From the NCBI GenBank assembly GCA_036788835.1, contig DAIQMR010000021.1, positions 1 to 43,662 of the forward strand: DNA of 43,662 nucleotides, written 5' to 3'. The position numbers were made by a program, and so were the translations under genes. Shown here piece after piece: positions 1 to 8,321 of the stretch (position 1 is the stretch's first letter; each line of letters starts with the position of its first letter). This stretch comes from JALCSJ01 sp036788835. GTDB lineage: Bacteria; Bacillota; Negativicutes; Acidaminococcales; Acidaminococcaceae. The notes under the pieces are model-generated. The model ran no database searches, was not told the origin of the DNA, and saw nothing but the letters and a program-made list of their open reading frames with translations.

Positions 1-611
1 AGAATTAATCTGCCCTTGGGGGCGGCAGAATCAATGGGAACAACCAAGATTACAAGATCATTAGGGGACAGCAAATCACCTACTAATTTTAAGGTTAGAG
101 TATCGCTGGGCACCAGGTGGCCTATACGTTCCTTAAGAGCAAAGATATTTTCTCCTTTGACAGCGCTAATGGCAACACTATTGTCAGCAAATTCGGGAGG
201 AATAAGGAAGTTCGGGGCCAAATCTATTTTATTGAAAACCACCAGATAATTAATGTTTTTGGCTTTTATAGTATCTAAAATAGCTAAATCTTCCGGGGCT
301 ATTCCTTGTGATGCGTCTACAATCATAAGGGCAATATCTGTTTTGTTAAGGGCCTGATAGGCCTTTTCTATCCGTTGCTTACCTAACTCTCCCGTATCGT
401 CAAGACCGGGAGTGTCTATAAACATTACGGGACCAAGGGGTAAAAGCTCCATGGCCTTGTAAACCGGGTCAGTGGTAGTACCCAGGACATCAGATACAAT
501 AGCCAGTTTCTGGCCGGTAATGGCATTGATGACACAGGATTTTCCTGCATTACGTCTGCCAAAAATACCGATATGCAGTCTTTCCGCTGCGGGAGTAGAG
601 TTTAAGCTCAT
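1..611 (-). CDS. hydF: [FeFe]-hydrogenase H-cluster maturation GTPase HydF (partial, C-terminus outside window)
   Basis: About 203 codons are present, read leftwards from an ATG at 611-609 preceded by GAGGTGG. The frame stays open to the window edge, so the gene is truncated there. The translation has the P-loop GRRNAGKS near residue 18, a Switch region GTTTDPVYKAME, a G3 motif DTPGLDD, and a G4 motif NKID. GRRNAGKS followed by VSDV-GTTTDPVYKAMEL is characteristic of HydF rather than Era or Der. In the known pathway HydF is the GTP-binding scaffold on which HydE and HydG build the 2Fe subcluster of FeFe-hydrogenase. The missing part should hold the C-terminal iron-sulfur domain. Residue 20 onward reads CVINA where SLINA is usual, a mild variation. 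It is transcribed divergently from the next gene. Identification is confident; completeness cannot be judged. Confidence 0.9.
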   Translation of the reverse strand, partial: MSLNSTPAAERLHIGIFGRRNAGKSCVINAITGQKLAIVSDVLGTTTDPVYKAMELLPLGPVMFIDTPGLDDTGELGKQRIEKAYQALNKTDIALMIVDASQGIAPEDLAILDTIKAKNINYLVVFNKIDLAPNFLIPPEFADNSVAISAVKGENIFALKERIGHLVPSDTLTLKLVGDLLSPNDLVILVVPIDSAAPKGRLI

Positions 612-671
612 GTTACCACCTCAATTTTACTATTGACATATTTTAAAGAAAAAAATCCTTGGGAGAAATAC

Positions 672-699
672 TTGTAAAGGACACAATTTATGATACAAT
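672..699 (+). promoter_or_regulatory. Candidate sigma-70/A promoter for the GT28-like gene
   Basis: TTGTAA (672-677) is followed after 16 bases by TACAAT (694-699). It lies about 50 bases upstream of the ATG at 748, in the divergent spacer with hydF. Both hexamers deviate from consensus by only one or two bases. This is sequence reading only. Confidence 0.5.
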
Positions 700-747
700 A
701 AATAAGGCTTGATTTGCAAGCGAAGTTGTTAAAGGGGTGGAAATAAC

Positions 748-1836
748 ATGGCACTCGGTCATTATAAAATATTATTATTGGCTAAATCATTGGATGAAGA
801 AAACAAAGAGTTGGTAGGGGCTATGAGAGAAGCTTTTGCCAAATATCCTGAATATGAGATAGTTTCAGGGTCTATACCTTCTTTTTTCCCTGATTTTTTA
901 TGGAGTATTTTCAAGTGTTTAGCTAATATTATTGTAGATGTTTTACCCGGCTTGTACGCAAAACTTTATAACTGGTCCAATCATGGGAAAGCATCCTTGA
1001 TTTTTCGCTCTTTGGCCTGTAATTTGTTTGCTGCCGCAGCAGGGGATTATTTCAGAAAACTTAGCCCAGACGGGATAATAGCTTTAGACCCCTTGTCTGC
1101 CGGTATTGTTGATATTTATAAAAAACTGCATGCCAAGATTTTCTTTGGGATTATTGTTCCGGAGTTTTCTGTACATAGCTGGTGGATATTCGAACGCACC
1201 AACATGTATTTTTTCTCAGGGGAAGATTTAACTGTTATTCATGAACTACAGCCTTGGCAGAAAGCATTTAATTACGGTATTCCTCTGGTTAGGTCCTTTA
1301 GGGAAGAGTACAGCAGGGAGTATTTGCGCATGAAATACGGTTGGAAAAGAGATGATAGGCTCTGTCTGATTATGAATTGGGAAAACAGTACGCTGCCTAT
1401 TGATGATTTAGTTACTTCCATTATTAATAACTATGACCCTACCATGAAATTTATGGCTTTAACCGGGAAAAATTTAAGTATGCTTAGGCAGTTGCGGAAA
1501 TTGCCTTATGCTATAAAGGTATATGGTTTTGTAGATTCCCTGGCCGAACTGATGAATTGTGCCGATTATTTGGTCACATCTGCCCAGGGTGTATTAGCGG
1601 CCCAAGTGCTGACTACTCCTGCTAAATATGTTATTTACGAACCGGCACCTGGACAGGAAACAGCCAATGCCCGTTACTTGGAAGAGTTGGGAGCGGCAAA
1701 AATTGCTCTTAACCCATTTGAAGTGGCTAATCTGATAAAAGAATACGATAGAGATGCAAACATCTTCCTAGGCGCCATGGGCAAGCCCCTGGCAGCCAAT
1801 TCTATTGCGGAAGCAATTATGCGGGAAATAGATTAG
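748..1836 (+). CDS. GT28-like glycosyltransferase (MGDG synthase/UgtP-like superfamily)
   Basis: This 362-residue protein starts at an ATG preceded by AAAGGGGTGG. The N-terminal half resembles the MGDG-synthase-type domain, with a KILLLAKS start and a PGLYAKLYNW segment matching the P-x-LY-x-x-LY region of that family. The C-terminal half has the GT-B pattern LTGKN, then KVYGFVDSLAELMNCADYLVT, then PAPGQETANARYLEELGAA. These match the donor-binding half of MurG, UgtP and MGDG synthases. Such enzymes move a hexose from UDP-sugar onto diacylglycerol or another lipid. The normally conserved K-P-G-G-x-T segment reads SAQGVL here, so catalysis may be altered or lost. The gene stands alone between hydF and dprA with its own promoter. 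The fold is likely; the substrate is unknown. Confidence 0.6.
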   Translation: MALGHYKILLLAKSLDEENKELVGAMREAFAKYPEYEIVSGSIPSFFPDFLWSIFKCLANIIVDVLPGLYAKLYNWSNHGKASLIFRSLACNLFAAAAGDYFRKLSPDGIIALDPLSAGIVDIYKKLHAKIFFGIIVPEFSVHSWWIFERTNMYFFSGEDLTVIHELQPWQKAFNYGIPLVRSFREEYSREYLRMKYGWKRDDRLCLIMNWENSTLPIDDLVTSIINNYDPTMKFMALTGKNLSMLRQLRKLPYAIKVYGFVDSLAELMNCADYLVTSAQGVLAAQVLTTPAKYVIYEPAPGQETANARYLEELGAAKIALNPFEVANLIKEYDRDANIFLGAMGKPLAANSIAEAIMREID

Positions 1837-1851
1837 CATAAAGTTACCCCC

Positions 1852-1880
1852 TTGACAATTTTCCTTAATACTACCATAAT
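1852..1880 (+). promoter_or_regulatory. Strong candidate promoter for the dprA-topA-trmFO-xerC-codY run
   Basis: A perfect TTGACA (1852-1857) is followed by a 17-base spacer and CATAAT (1875-1880). It lies 69 bases upstream of the dprA ATG in an AT-rich gap. It is the only obvious promoter ahead of this block. Confidence 0.65.
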
Positions 1881-1948
1881 ATAAAATTGTTTATTAATTA
1901 TCTCACTTTTTTAGCAACTACCAGACACAGCAAAGGACCAACTCCATC

Positions 1949-3058
1949 ATGGACAAATACTATCTAGCAGCTTTAGCATCAGCTTTCACTTATTTACCTG
2001 CCGTCATTATGTGGGAATTAATTGCTCGTTTTGGCTCGGCCCGGGAAGTTTTTTTCGCGGATTTTGCTGCATTAAAGGCAATAGGAATCCTGCCGCCTGA
2101 TTTATTGAAACGTTACATGTCCCGGTATCGGCCGACCCTGCCGGATGATTTAGCCGAGTACTGTCAGAAACATGCTGTTACTCTGATAGATTTTCGAGAA
2201 CGATTATATCCTGCACCTTTACGGCATATTTTTAATCCACCTCCAGTTCTCTATATGAAAGGCCATTGGCCTTCCGCAGAAGTCTTTCTGGCTATGGTGG
2301 GTAGTCGCAGAGCCTCAGGCTATGGTCTGACTGTAGCCAAAAAGTTAGCCGGGGCTTTAGCTGCCAAGAATATTGTTATTGTCAGCGGCGGTGCCTATGG
2401 CATCGATGCTGCTTCTCATAAGGGGGTTTTGGAAAGATCAGGCAGTACTGTTGCTGTTCTGGGAGGAGGTTTTGAGAATCTCTATCCTCTGAGTAATCTT
2501 AATCTTTTTGCCGCTATACAGGAAAAAGGCGCCCTTGTTACGGAGTATCCTCCGGATATTCAGCCTTTAAGTCACCATTTCCCATTACGCAATAGAATTA
2601 TTGTAGGGCTGAGCCGCAGCGTATTAGTAGTGGAAGCGGCAAAAAAAAGCGGTGCCATTATTACTGCTCACATTGCCCTGGAAGAAGGCAGGGATGTTTT
2701 TGCGGTTCCCGGAGATATCACCATGGGAAACAGCGTAGGTACCAATAGTTTGATTCAGGAGGGGGCCAAGCTTATTAGCTGCCCGGAAGATGTTTTGGCA
2801 GAGTTTAATTTACTGCCTCCCGAAAAACCCAAAAAGGCAAAAGCACAAATTTTTTCTTTATTTAACCTTTTGCCGGAAAACCAAGTGAATGATGCTGAAA
2901 AGGTCATGGCCGTAATCGGTTCTCACCGTTCAGTGACTATAGATGAAATTGTAGTGCACTCAGGGCTGCCTGTACAGAAAGTGGCCGGTTTGCTGCTTAG
3001 CTTGCAAATAAAAAATCTTATTGTACAAGAAGCAGGCAATCACTACAGATGTAATTGA
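1949..3058 (+). CDS. dprA: DNA-processing protein DprA (Smf)
   Basis: DprA loads RecA onto incoming single-stranded DNA during natural transformation and protects it. The 369-residue product has the extended Rossmann DprA core in the middle: GSRRASGYG at about residue 118, SGGAYGIDAASHKG, VLGGGFENLYP, RNRIIVGLS, SGAIITAHIALEEGRDVFAVPGD and GTNSLIQEGA. The N-terminal 100 residues look like the usual helical SAM-like region. The last 60 residues form the winged-helix DprA tail (VTIDEIVVHSGLPVQKVAGLLLSL). The ATG at 1949 is preceded by AAGGA. The stop overlaps the ribosome-binding site of topA, so the two are probably co-transcribed. dprA next to topA is a common bacterial arrangement. Presence of dprA alone does not prove competence. 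Confidence 0.95.
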   Translation: MDKYYLAALASAFTYLPAVIMWELIARFGSAREVFFADFAALKAIGILPPDLLKRYMSRYRPTLPDDLAEYCQKHAVTLIDFRERLYPAPLRHIFNPPPVLYMKGHWPSAEVFLAMVGSRRASGYGLTVAKKLAGALAAKNIVIVSGGAYGIDAASHKGVLERSGSTVAVLGGGFENLYPLSNLNLFAAIQEKGALVTEYPPDIQPLSHHFPLRNRIIVGLSRSVLVVEAAKKSGAIITAHIALEEGRDVFAVPGDITMGNSVGTNSLIQEGAKLISCPEDVLAEFNLLPPEKPKKAKAQIFSLFNLLPENQVNDAEKVMAVIGSHRSVTIDEIVVHSGLPVQKVAGLLLSLQIKNLIVQEAGNHYRCN

Positions 3059-3070
3059 GGAGGAAATTTG

Positions 3071-5161
3071 ATGACAAAAAATCTAGTAATTGTTGAGTCA
3101 CCAACAAAATCAAAAACCATTGAAAAATTTTTAGGAAAGAATTATACCGTTCGAGCTTCTATGGGACATTTGCGGGATTTGCCCAAGAGTCAGTTCGGTG
3201 TAGACATTGAGCATGATTTTACTCCCAAATACATTAACATCAGAGGCAAAGGACCTTTGATAAAGGAACTTCGAACCTTAGCTAAAAAAGCCGACACGAT
3301 TTATCTGGCAACTGACCCTGATCGTGAGGGAGAAGCAATTGCCTGGCATCTTGGTTATATTTTAGGGGTGGACCCGGCAAAAAAATGCCGTATAGCTTTT
3401 CATGAAATTACATCCCAGGCTGTGAAAGCTGCTTTTAAGCAACCCCAAGTTATTGACATGGATATGGTTGATGCCCAACAGACACGTCGTATTATGGATA
3501 GAATCGTGGGATACAAGCTCAGCCCCTTGCTGTGGCGCAAAGTCAGGAAGGGCCTAAGTGCGGGACGCGTTCAGTCCGTAGCTGTTAAGATTATCTGCGA
3601 TAGACAGGCTGAAATAGATAAATTTGAGCCTGAGGAATATTGGAGCGCTACGGTAACATTAAAAGAAAAAAATAAAAGCAGTAAATTTACTGCTGATGTT
3701 ATAAAAAAAGATAAAGAAAAGCTGGTTATTCATAACCAGAAAGAAGCGGCTGCTGTTGCCAAGGAACTTGCCAAAGCAGAATATACAGTCACAAATTCAG
3801 CCGTTAAAGAACGCTCCAGAAAACCTTTGCCTCCTTTAACCACCAGTTCTTTGCAGCAGGAAGCTGTTAAGAGATTAAACTTTACTACCAAAAAGACCAT
3901 GATGGTTGCCCAGCAACTCTACGAAGGCGTGAATGTTGGAGGTAAGGCTGGTACGGTTGGTTTGATTACCTATATGAGAACGGATTCGGTACATTTGGCA
4001 GCTTCTGCGTTAGAAGAGATTCGCAGTTACATTCAGACTGAACACGGGGCTAAATATCTTCCCGATAAGCCGAATTTTTATTCCAGCAAGAAAAATGCAC
4101 AGGAAGCCCATGAAGCCATCAGACCTACTTCTGTTAACAGGACACCCGCTTCTGTGGCAAAATATTTAACTAAAGATCAATTAAAGCTTTATTCTTTAGT
4201 ATGGCAGAGAACCCTAGCCAGCCAAATGACTAATTCCCTGACAGAATTAACCATACTGACAATTAACGGCGGTGCTTATGAATTACGTGCCACCGGTTCT
4301 ACTATTAAGTTTGATGGGTTTATGTGCTTGTCTGATAAAAAAGACTGGGCTGAAGAAAAAACTAAAAAAGTGCCCTGCCTGGACAAAGGTACTCCTTTGG
4401 AGATTGCCAAAGTAGATGAACCTGTCCAGCATTTTACGGAAGCTCCTCCGTATTTCACAGAAGCAACCTTGGTAAAAGAATTGGAAGATAAAGGCATTGG
4501 CAGACCCAGTACCTATTCTCCCATTATTCAAACCATTCTCGCCAGAGGTTATATTGCCAAAGAAGGCAAAAAATTGATGCCTACGGATTTAGGCATAGTT
4601 ACCAATCAGCTTCTGGACCAGTATTTCAAAGAATTAATAGACGTAACCTTCAGCGCTCATATGGAGCAAGAGCTTGATGATGTGAGTGAGCACAAGATGG
4701 AAAAGAACGATGTGCTGAGCGAATTTTACGGTCCTTTCGAAAAAGCCTTGGAAAAAGCCGATAAAGAAATTCCTGTTGTGGAACACAAAGACGAAGTCAC
4801 TGATATAAAGTGCGAAAAATGCGGTCGCTTTATGGTAATCAAAGAAGGCCGACATGGTAAATTTTTAGCCTGCCCCGGCTTCCCGGAGTGTCGAAACACT
4901 AAACCAATCTTGAAAAAGATTGGCGTTAAATGTCCTAAATGCGGCGGGGATATTATTGAAAGACGGAGCAAAACAAGAAGAGTATTTTATGGCTGTTCCA
5001 ACTACCCTCAATGCCGTTTTACTACATGGGATAAGCCTGTAGACAGCTTCTGTCCGGTTTGCGGCAGCATCATGGTTGAACATGCAGACAGAAAAGGCAA
5101 TAAAGTTTTGCATTGCAGCAACAAAGACTGTGAAAATTATTCATTGAAAAAAAACAAATAG
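3071..5161 (+). CDS. topA: DNA topoisomerase I (type IA)
   Basis: Topoisomerase I relaxes negative supercoils behind RNA polymerase. The product of about 696 residues begins with a Toprim domain (LVIVESPTKSKTIEKFLG, then DPDREGEAIAWHL). The catalytic tyrosine lies in GLITYMRTDS at about residue 301. The type IA core continues through KGIGRPSTYSPIIQTIL. Three C-terminal zinc ribbons carry paired cysteines: CEKCGRF with CPGFPEC, CPKCGGD with CSNYPQC, and CPVCGS with CSNKDC. A TTG at 3068 is in frame, but GGAGG at 3059-3063 sits 7 bases before the ATG at 3071, so I start there. The stop is 15 bases before trmFO. Length and domain order are normal for Firmicutes. Confidence 0.97.
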   Translation: MTKNLVIVESPTKSKTIEKFLGKNYTVRASMGHLRDLPKSQFGVDIEHDFTPKYINIRGKGPLIKELRTLAKKADTIYLATDPDREGEAIAWHLGYILGVDPAKKCRIAFHEITSQAVKAAFKQPQVIDMDMVDAQQTRRIMDRIVGYKLSPLLWRKVRKGLSAGRVQSVAVKIICDRQAEIDKFEPEEYWSATVTLKEKNKSSKFTADVIKKDKEKLVIHNQKEAAAVAKELAKAEYTVTNSAVKERSRKPLPPLTTSSLQQEAVKRLNFTTKKTMMVAQQLYEGVNVGGKAGTVGLITYMRTDSVHLAASALEEIRSYIQTEHGAKYLPDKPNFYSSKKNAQEAHEAIRPTSVNRTPASVAKYLTKDQLKLYSLVWQRTLASQMTNSLTELTILTINGGAYELRATGSTIKFDGFMCLSDKKDWAEEKTKKVPCLDKGTPLEIAKVDEPVQHFTEAPPYFTEATLVKELEDKGIGRPSTYSPIIQTILARGYIAKEGKKLMPTDLGIVTNQLLDQYFKELIDVTFSAHMEQELDDVSEHKMEKNDVLSEFYGPFEKALEKADKEIPVVEHKDEVTDIKCEKCGRFMVIKEGRHGKFLACPGFPECRNTKPILKKIGVKCPKCGGDIIERRSKTRRVFYGCSNYPQCRFTTWDKPVDSFCPVCGSIMVEHADRKGNKVLHCSNKDCENYSLKKNK

Positions 5162-5176
5162 TAATAAGGAGCCACT

Positions 5177-6493
5177 ATGAACATTCATGTAATTGGAGGC
5201 GGTTTGGCCGGCAGTGAAGCCACTTGGCAGTTGGTAAAACGCGGTCTGCCTGTTATCTTACACGAAATGCGGCCCGGGAAAACTACCCCTGCACACAAAA
5301 CCGAATATTTCGGTGAACTTGTGTGCAGTAATTCTTTGCGTGCCAATAATAGGGAGAATGCCGTAGGTCTCTTGAAGGAAGAAATGCGCAGAATGGATTC
5401 TTTGATTATGAAATGTGCCGATGCGCATCAGGTGCCGGCGGGGGGAGCTCTGGCTGTCGACAGGGAAGGCTTTGCCCAAGCTGTAACAGCTGCAGTGAAA
5501 AACAATCCGTTAGTCACCATAAAAGAAGAAGAGATTACGGATTTAAATTTTCCCGGGGAAGATTATGTGATTGTTGCCACGGGACCTTTAACCAGCCCGG
5601 CTTTGGCCGCAGGAATTCAGCAATTCGTTCATGAGGATTATTTCCACTTTTTTGATGCGGCAGCTCCTATCGTTACGGCAGAATCGCTGAACTATGCTAA
5701 AGTATTTAAAGCTTCCCGTTACGATAAGGGAGAAGCAGCTTATCTAAACTGTCCTTTTACAGCAGAAGAATATAAGCATTTCTGGCAGGAACTTTGTGCA
5801 GCAGAAGATGCTCCCGTGAAGGATTTTGATAAAAAGGCTGTGTTTGAGGGCTGTATGCCTATAGAAGTTATGGCGCGCCGAGGCGAGGATACCATGCGTT
5901 TCGGACCGTTAAAACCTGTAGGTCTGCCTGATCCCAATACAGGTAAGGAAGCCTATGCGGTTGTTCAGTTGAGACAGGACAATGGTGCCGCCAGTCTGTA
6001 TAACATTGTCGGTTTTCAGACACATTTAAAATGGCCGGAACAAAAAAGAGTGTTTTCTCTTATTCCCGGGTTGGAAAAAGCTGATTTTGTCAGATATGGT
6101 GTTATGCACCAAAATTCTTATATAAATTCTCCCTTGCTTTTAAACAACAATCTTTCTTTACGGAAGGAACCTAAGATATTTTTTGCCGGTCAAATAACCG
6201 GGGTGGAAGGCTATGTAGAATCTTCTGCCGGCGGCCTTATGGCCGGTATCAACGTGGCAAGAGCGGTGCAAGGAGCAGAACAGGTGGACTTTCCGCGGGA
6301 AACAGCTTTGGGCTCCCTGGCAGCCTATGTAAGTAATAAGAATGTTAAGGATTTCCAGCCCATGAACATTAATTTTGGCCTTATGCCCCCATGGGAGGGA
6401 CCGAAAAGGCTGAAAAAGAAAGAAAAAAATGCCATGATAGCCCAACGGAGTTTAGATATTCTCAAAGACTATATTAATATCTTGCTAAAATAA
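5177..6493 (+). CDS. trmFO: Methylenetetrahydrofolate-tRNA-(uracil-54-C5)-methyltransferase TrmFO
   Basis: TrmFO makes 5-methyluridine at position 54 in the T-loop of tRNA, using 5,10-methylenetetrahydrofolate and reduced FAD. The 438-residue protein opens with the FAD-binding glycine motif IGGGLAGSEA. It has the family signatures ELVCSNSLRANN, VGLLKEEMRRMDSLI, PAGGALAVDREGF and AGQITGVEGYVESSAGGLMAG. Length is typical. The ATG is preceded by AAGGAG. It lies between topA and xerC, the usual Firmicutes order, and is probably in the same transcription unit, although a 55-base gap separates it from xerC. Confidence 0.96.
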   Translation: MNIHVIGGGLAGSEATWQLVKRGLPVILHEMRPGKTTPAHKTEYFGELVCSNSLRANNRENAVGLLKEEMRRMDSLIMKCADAHQVPAGGALAVDREGFAQAVTAAVKNNPLVTIKEEEITDLNFPGEDYVIVATGPLTSPALAAGIQQFVHEDYFHFFDAAAPIVTAESLNYAKVFKASRYDKGEAAYLNCPFTAEEYKHFWQELCAAEDAPVKDFDKKAVFEGCMPIEVMARRGEDTMRFGPLKPVGLPDPNTGKEAYAVVQLRQDNGAASLYNIVGFQTHLKWPEQKRVFSLIPGLEKADFVRYGVMHQNSYINSPLLLNNNLSLRKEPKIFFAGQITGVEGYVESSAGGLMAGINVARAVQGAEQVDFPRETALGSLAAYVSNKNVKDFQPMNINFGLMPPWEGPKRLKKKEKNAMIAQRSLDILKDYINILLK

Positions 6494-6548
6494 GCGTATT
6501 GTGATAGGATAAATTATCAGGAAATATACACAATTTGAGGCATATCCT

Positions 6549-7463
6549 ATGGAAACCAAGCAAAACATGGATAAATGGGTAAAAAGTTTTTTGAATTATC
6601 TTAATGTAGAGAAAAATTGCTCCTCATTAACTGTGACAAATTATGATGCAGACATTAAACTTTTTCAGGAATTTTTAGCCCGACGACGAGAGTTTTCCCA
6701 TTGGAAAGAAGTTAAAGTCCTGGACATTCGTGCTTATCTTGCTGTCTTGAATGAGAAGGGTTATGCCAGGAAAACCATAGCCCGGCGTATTTCTTCTTTA
6801 AGGTCTTTTTACAAGTATCTGATTAGGGAAAGCGTTATTGAGACTAATCCTTTTACCAAAGTACGTACTCCTAAGCTTGATAAAAAATTGCCTGTATTTC
6901 TTGAAGAATTTGAAATCAACGAGCTTTTAAGCCAGCCTGATAATAGTCTTTTAGGCATTAGAGATAAAGCAATTCTGGAATTGCTTTATGCTACGGGCTG
7001 TCGAGTTTCCGAGCTGGCAGGCCTGACCTTGGACAGAGTTGATATGGGCAACAGTTACGTTTTGCTTATAGGCAAGGGCAATAAAGAAAGACTCGTGCCC
7101 ATGGGTCATCCGGCGGTTAAGGCTATTGATGCCTACTGCGAAACAACCCGCCGGCACATTATGACTAAGTTTAGTATTAAAGAACACGGTTATGTGTTTA
7201 TTAACAGCAAGGGGGAACCTTTAACGGACAGAAGTGTTCGCAGAATTTTAGATAAGTATGTTACAGCAGTAAGTTTGCAAAAGCATATCAGCCCTCATAC
7301 AATTCGTCATAGCTTTGCGACTCATCTGTTGGAACACGGGGCAGATCTTAGAACTGTGCAGGAGCTTTTGGGCCATGCCAGTCTATCTACTACCCAGATA
7401 TATACTCATTTGACAACGGAGCGTATTGCCTCGGTATATGAGAAACATCATCCGAGAGCATAA
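6549..7463 (+). CDS. xerC: Site-specific tyrosine recombinase XerC
   Basis: XerC, with XerD, resolves chromosome dimers at dif. The 304-residue protein has an N-terminal SAM-like core-binding domain (FLNYLNVEKNCSSLTVTNYDADI) and a C-terminal catalytic domain. Catalytic residues are visible: Arg in GCRVSELAGL (about residue 152), Lys in GKGNKERLVP, HTIRHSFATHLLEHG, LLGHASLSTTQ, and the nucleophile Tyr in QIYTHL (about residue 285). XerC rather than XerD is chosen because of the trmFO-xerC-codY order known from Bacillus. GAGG lies before the ATG; a second in-frame ATG at codon 7 is possible. No phage or integron genes are nearby, so this is the housekeeping copy. Confidence 0.88.
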   Translation: METKQNMDKWVKSFLNYLNVEKNCSSLTVTNYDADIKLFQEFLARRREFSHWKEVKVLDIRAYLAVLNEKGYARKTIARRISSLRSFYKYLIRESVIETNPFTKVRTPKLDKKLPVFLEEFEINELLSQPDNSLLGIRDKAILELLYATGCRVSELAGLTLDRVDMGNSYVLLIGKGNKERLVPMGHPAVKAIDAYCETTRRHIMTKFSIKEHGYVFINSKGEPLTDRSVRRILDKYVTAVSLQKHISPHTIRHSFATHLLEHGADLRTVQELLGHASLSTTQIYTHLTTERIASVYEKHHPRA

Positions 7464-7466
7464 GTT

Positions 7467-7472
7467 AGGAGG
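7467..7472 (+). promoter_or_regulatory. Strong Shine-Dalgarno that points to a non-AUG codY start
   Basis: AGGAGG at 7467-7472 is the only good ribosome-binding site ahead of codY. It is 35 bases from the first in-frame ATG (7508), too far to serve it. It is 8 bases from an in-frame ACG (7481) and 2 bases from an in-frame ATT (7475). Confidence 0.7.
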
Positions 7473-7480
7473 GGATTGAA

Positions 7481-8257
7481 ACGCTTACTTTATTAGCAAA
7501 AACACGTATGATTAACAAGCTTTTACAAAATTCCGAGGCCATTAGTTATAAACAAATGGCAGAGGTTCTTAGGGACGTTATCAAGTCCAATATTTATATT
7601 GTGGCTAATGACGGAAAGATTTTGGGTTATGCCATCCTTGACGGTTTTGAATGTGAATTGATGATTAAAAAGGTTCTTGATTTAGGGCATTTTCCGGATA
7701 CTTATGTAAAGTGGCTAAGCGGCATAAAAGAAACTTCTTCCAACTATCGTTTGGTAGAAGGAGAGTGTGCTTTCAGCGAAGGGACAAAATGTCTTTTTGA
7801 AAATAAATTCACTACGGTGGTGCCTATTTTCGGTAACGGTGAAAGACTAGGGACTTTGATTTTAGGCAAATTCAAAAAAGAGTTTGTTGATGCTGATTTG
7901 CTGCTCAGTGAATATGCGGCAACAGTCATCGGCGTGCAGCTTCTTCACGACAAAGCCATTAAGATCGAATCTGCGTCACGGAAAAAAGCAATGGTGCAAA
8001 TTGCCTTCTCCAATTTATCTTATTCAGAACTGGAAGCCATCAGCGAAATACTGAAAGCTCTCCCGGAGCAGGAAGGATTGCTGGTAGCCAGCAAGATTGC
8101 CGACAGAGCCGGGATTACCCGCAGTGTAATCGTAAATGCCCTGCGTAAATTCGAAAGTGCCGGAGTCCTGGAAACAGAATCTTTGGGCATGAAAGGAACC
8201 TACGTAAGAATCATCAACGAATATTTACGGGAAGGTTTACAAGAGCACAGAAAATAA
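7481..8257 (+). CDS. codY: GTP/branched-chain amino acid-sensing transcriptional pleiotropic regulator CodY
   Basis: CodY is the global nutrient regulator of low-GC Firmicutes. It binds GTP and isoleucine through an N-terminal GAF domain and DNA through a C-terminal winged helix. The GAF part includes TTVVPIFGNGERLGTLILGKF; the helix-turn-helix is in ASKIADRAGITRSVIVNALR with ESLGMKGTYVRI after it. The first ATG (7508) would remove the conserved LLxKTRxIN start of the family. The frame upstream encodes LLAKTR just before that ATG and follows a strong AGGAGG. I therefore start at ACG 7481, which gives 258 residues, close to the 259 of Bacillus CodY. ATT 7475 is the alternative. It is followed by a clear terminator. 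The hslVU genes that usually lie between xerC and codY are absent. Function is sure; the exact start is not. Confidence 0.9.
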   Translation, partial: TLTLLAKTRMINKLLQNSEAISYKQMAEVLRDVIKSNIYIVANDGKILGYAILDGFECELMIKKVLDLGHFPDTYVKWLSGIKETSSNYRLVEGECAFSEGTKCLFENKFTTVVPIFGNGERLGTLILGKFKKEFVDADLLLSEYAATVIGVQLLHDKAIKIESASRKKAMVQIAFSNLSYSELEAISEILKALPEQEGLLVASKIADRAGITRSVIVNALRKFESAGVLETESLGMKGTYVRIINEYLREGLQEHRK

Positions 8258-8266
8258 AATGCTTTC

Positions 8267-8298
8267 AGGTCAATTTGCTTCGGCACATTGACCTTTTT
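8267..8298 (+). terminator. Rho-independent terminator after codY
   Basis: An 8-bp stem (AGGTCAAT at 8267-8274 with ATTGACCT at 8287-8294) extends, past one mismatch, into TGC-TTCG-GCA with a UUCG tetraloop. A short T-run follows. It closes the dprA-codY unit. Confidence 0.8.
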
Positions 8299-8321
8299 GT
8301 CTTATAGTAATGAGGTGAAAT

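Noticed and set aside
16..249. 77-codon + strand open frame at the left edge
   Set aside because: It lies opposite a HydF reading frame with clear GTPase motifs on the - strand; a shadow frame.
634..639. Perfect TTGACA on the + strand between hydF and the GT28-like gene
   Set aside because: No -10 hexamer 16-18 bases downstream; the better promoter is 672-699.
3068..3070. TTG as the topA start
   Set aside because: GGAGG spacing favours the ATG directly after it (3071).
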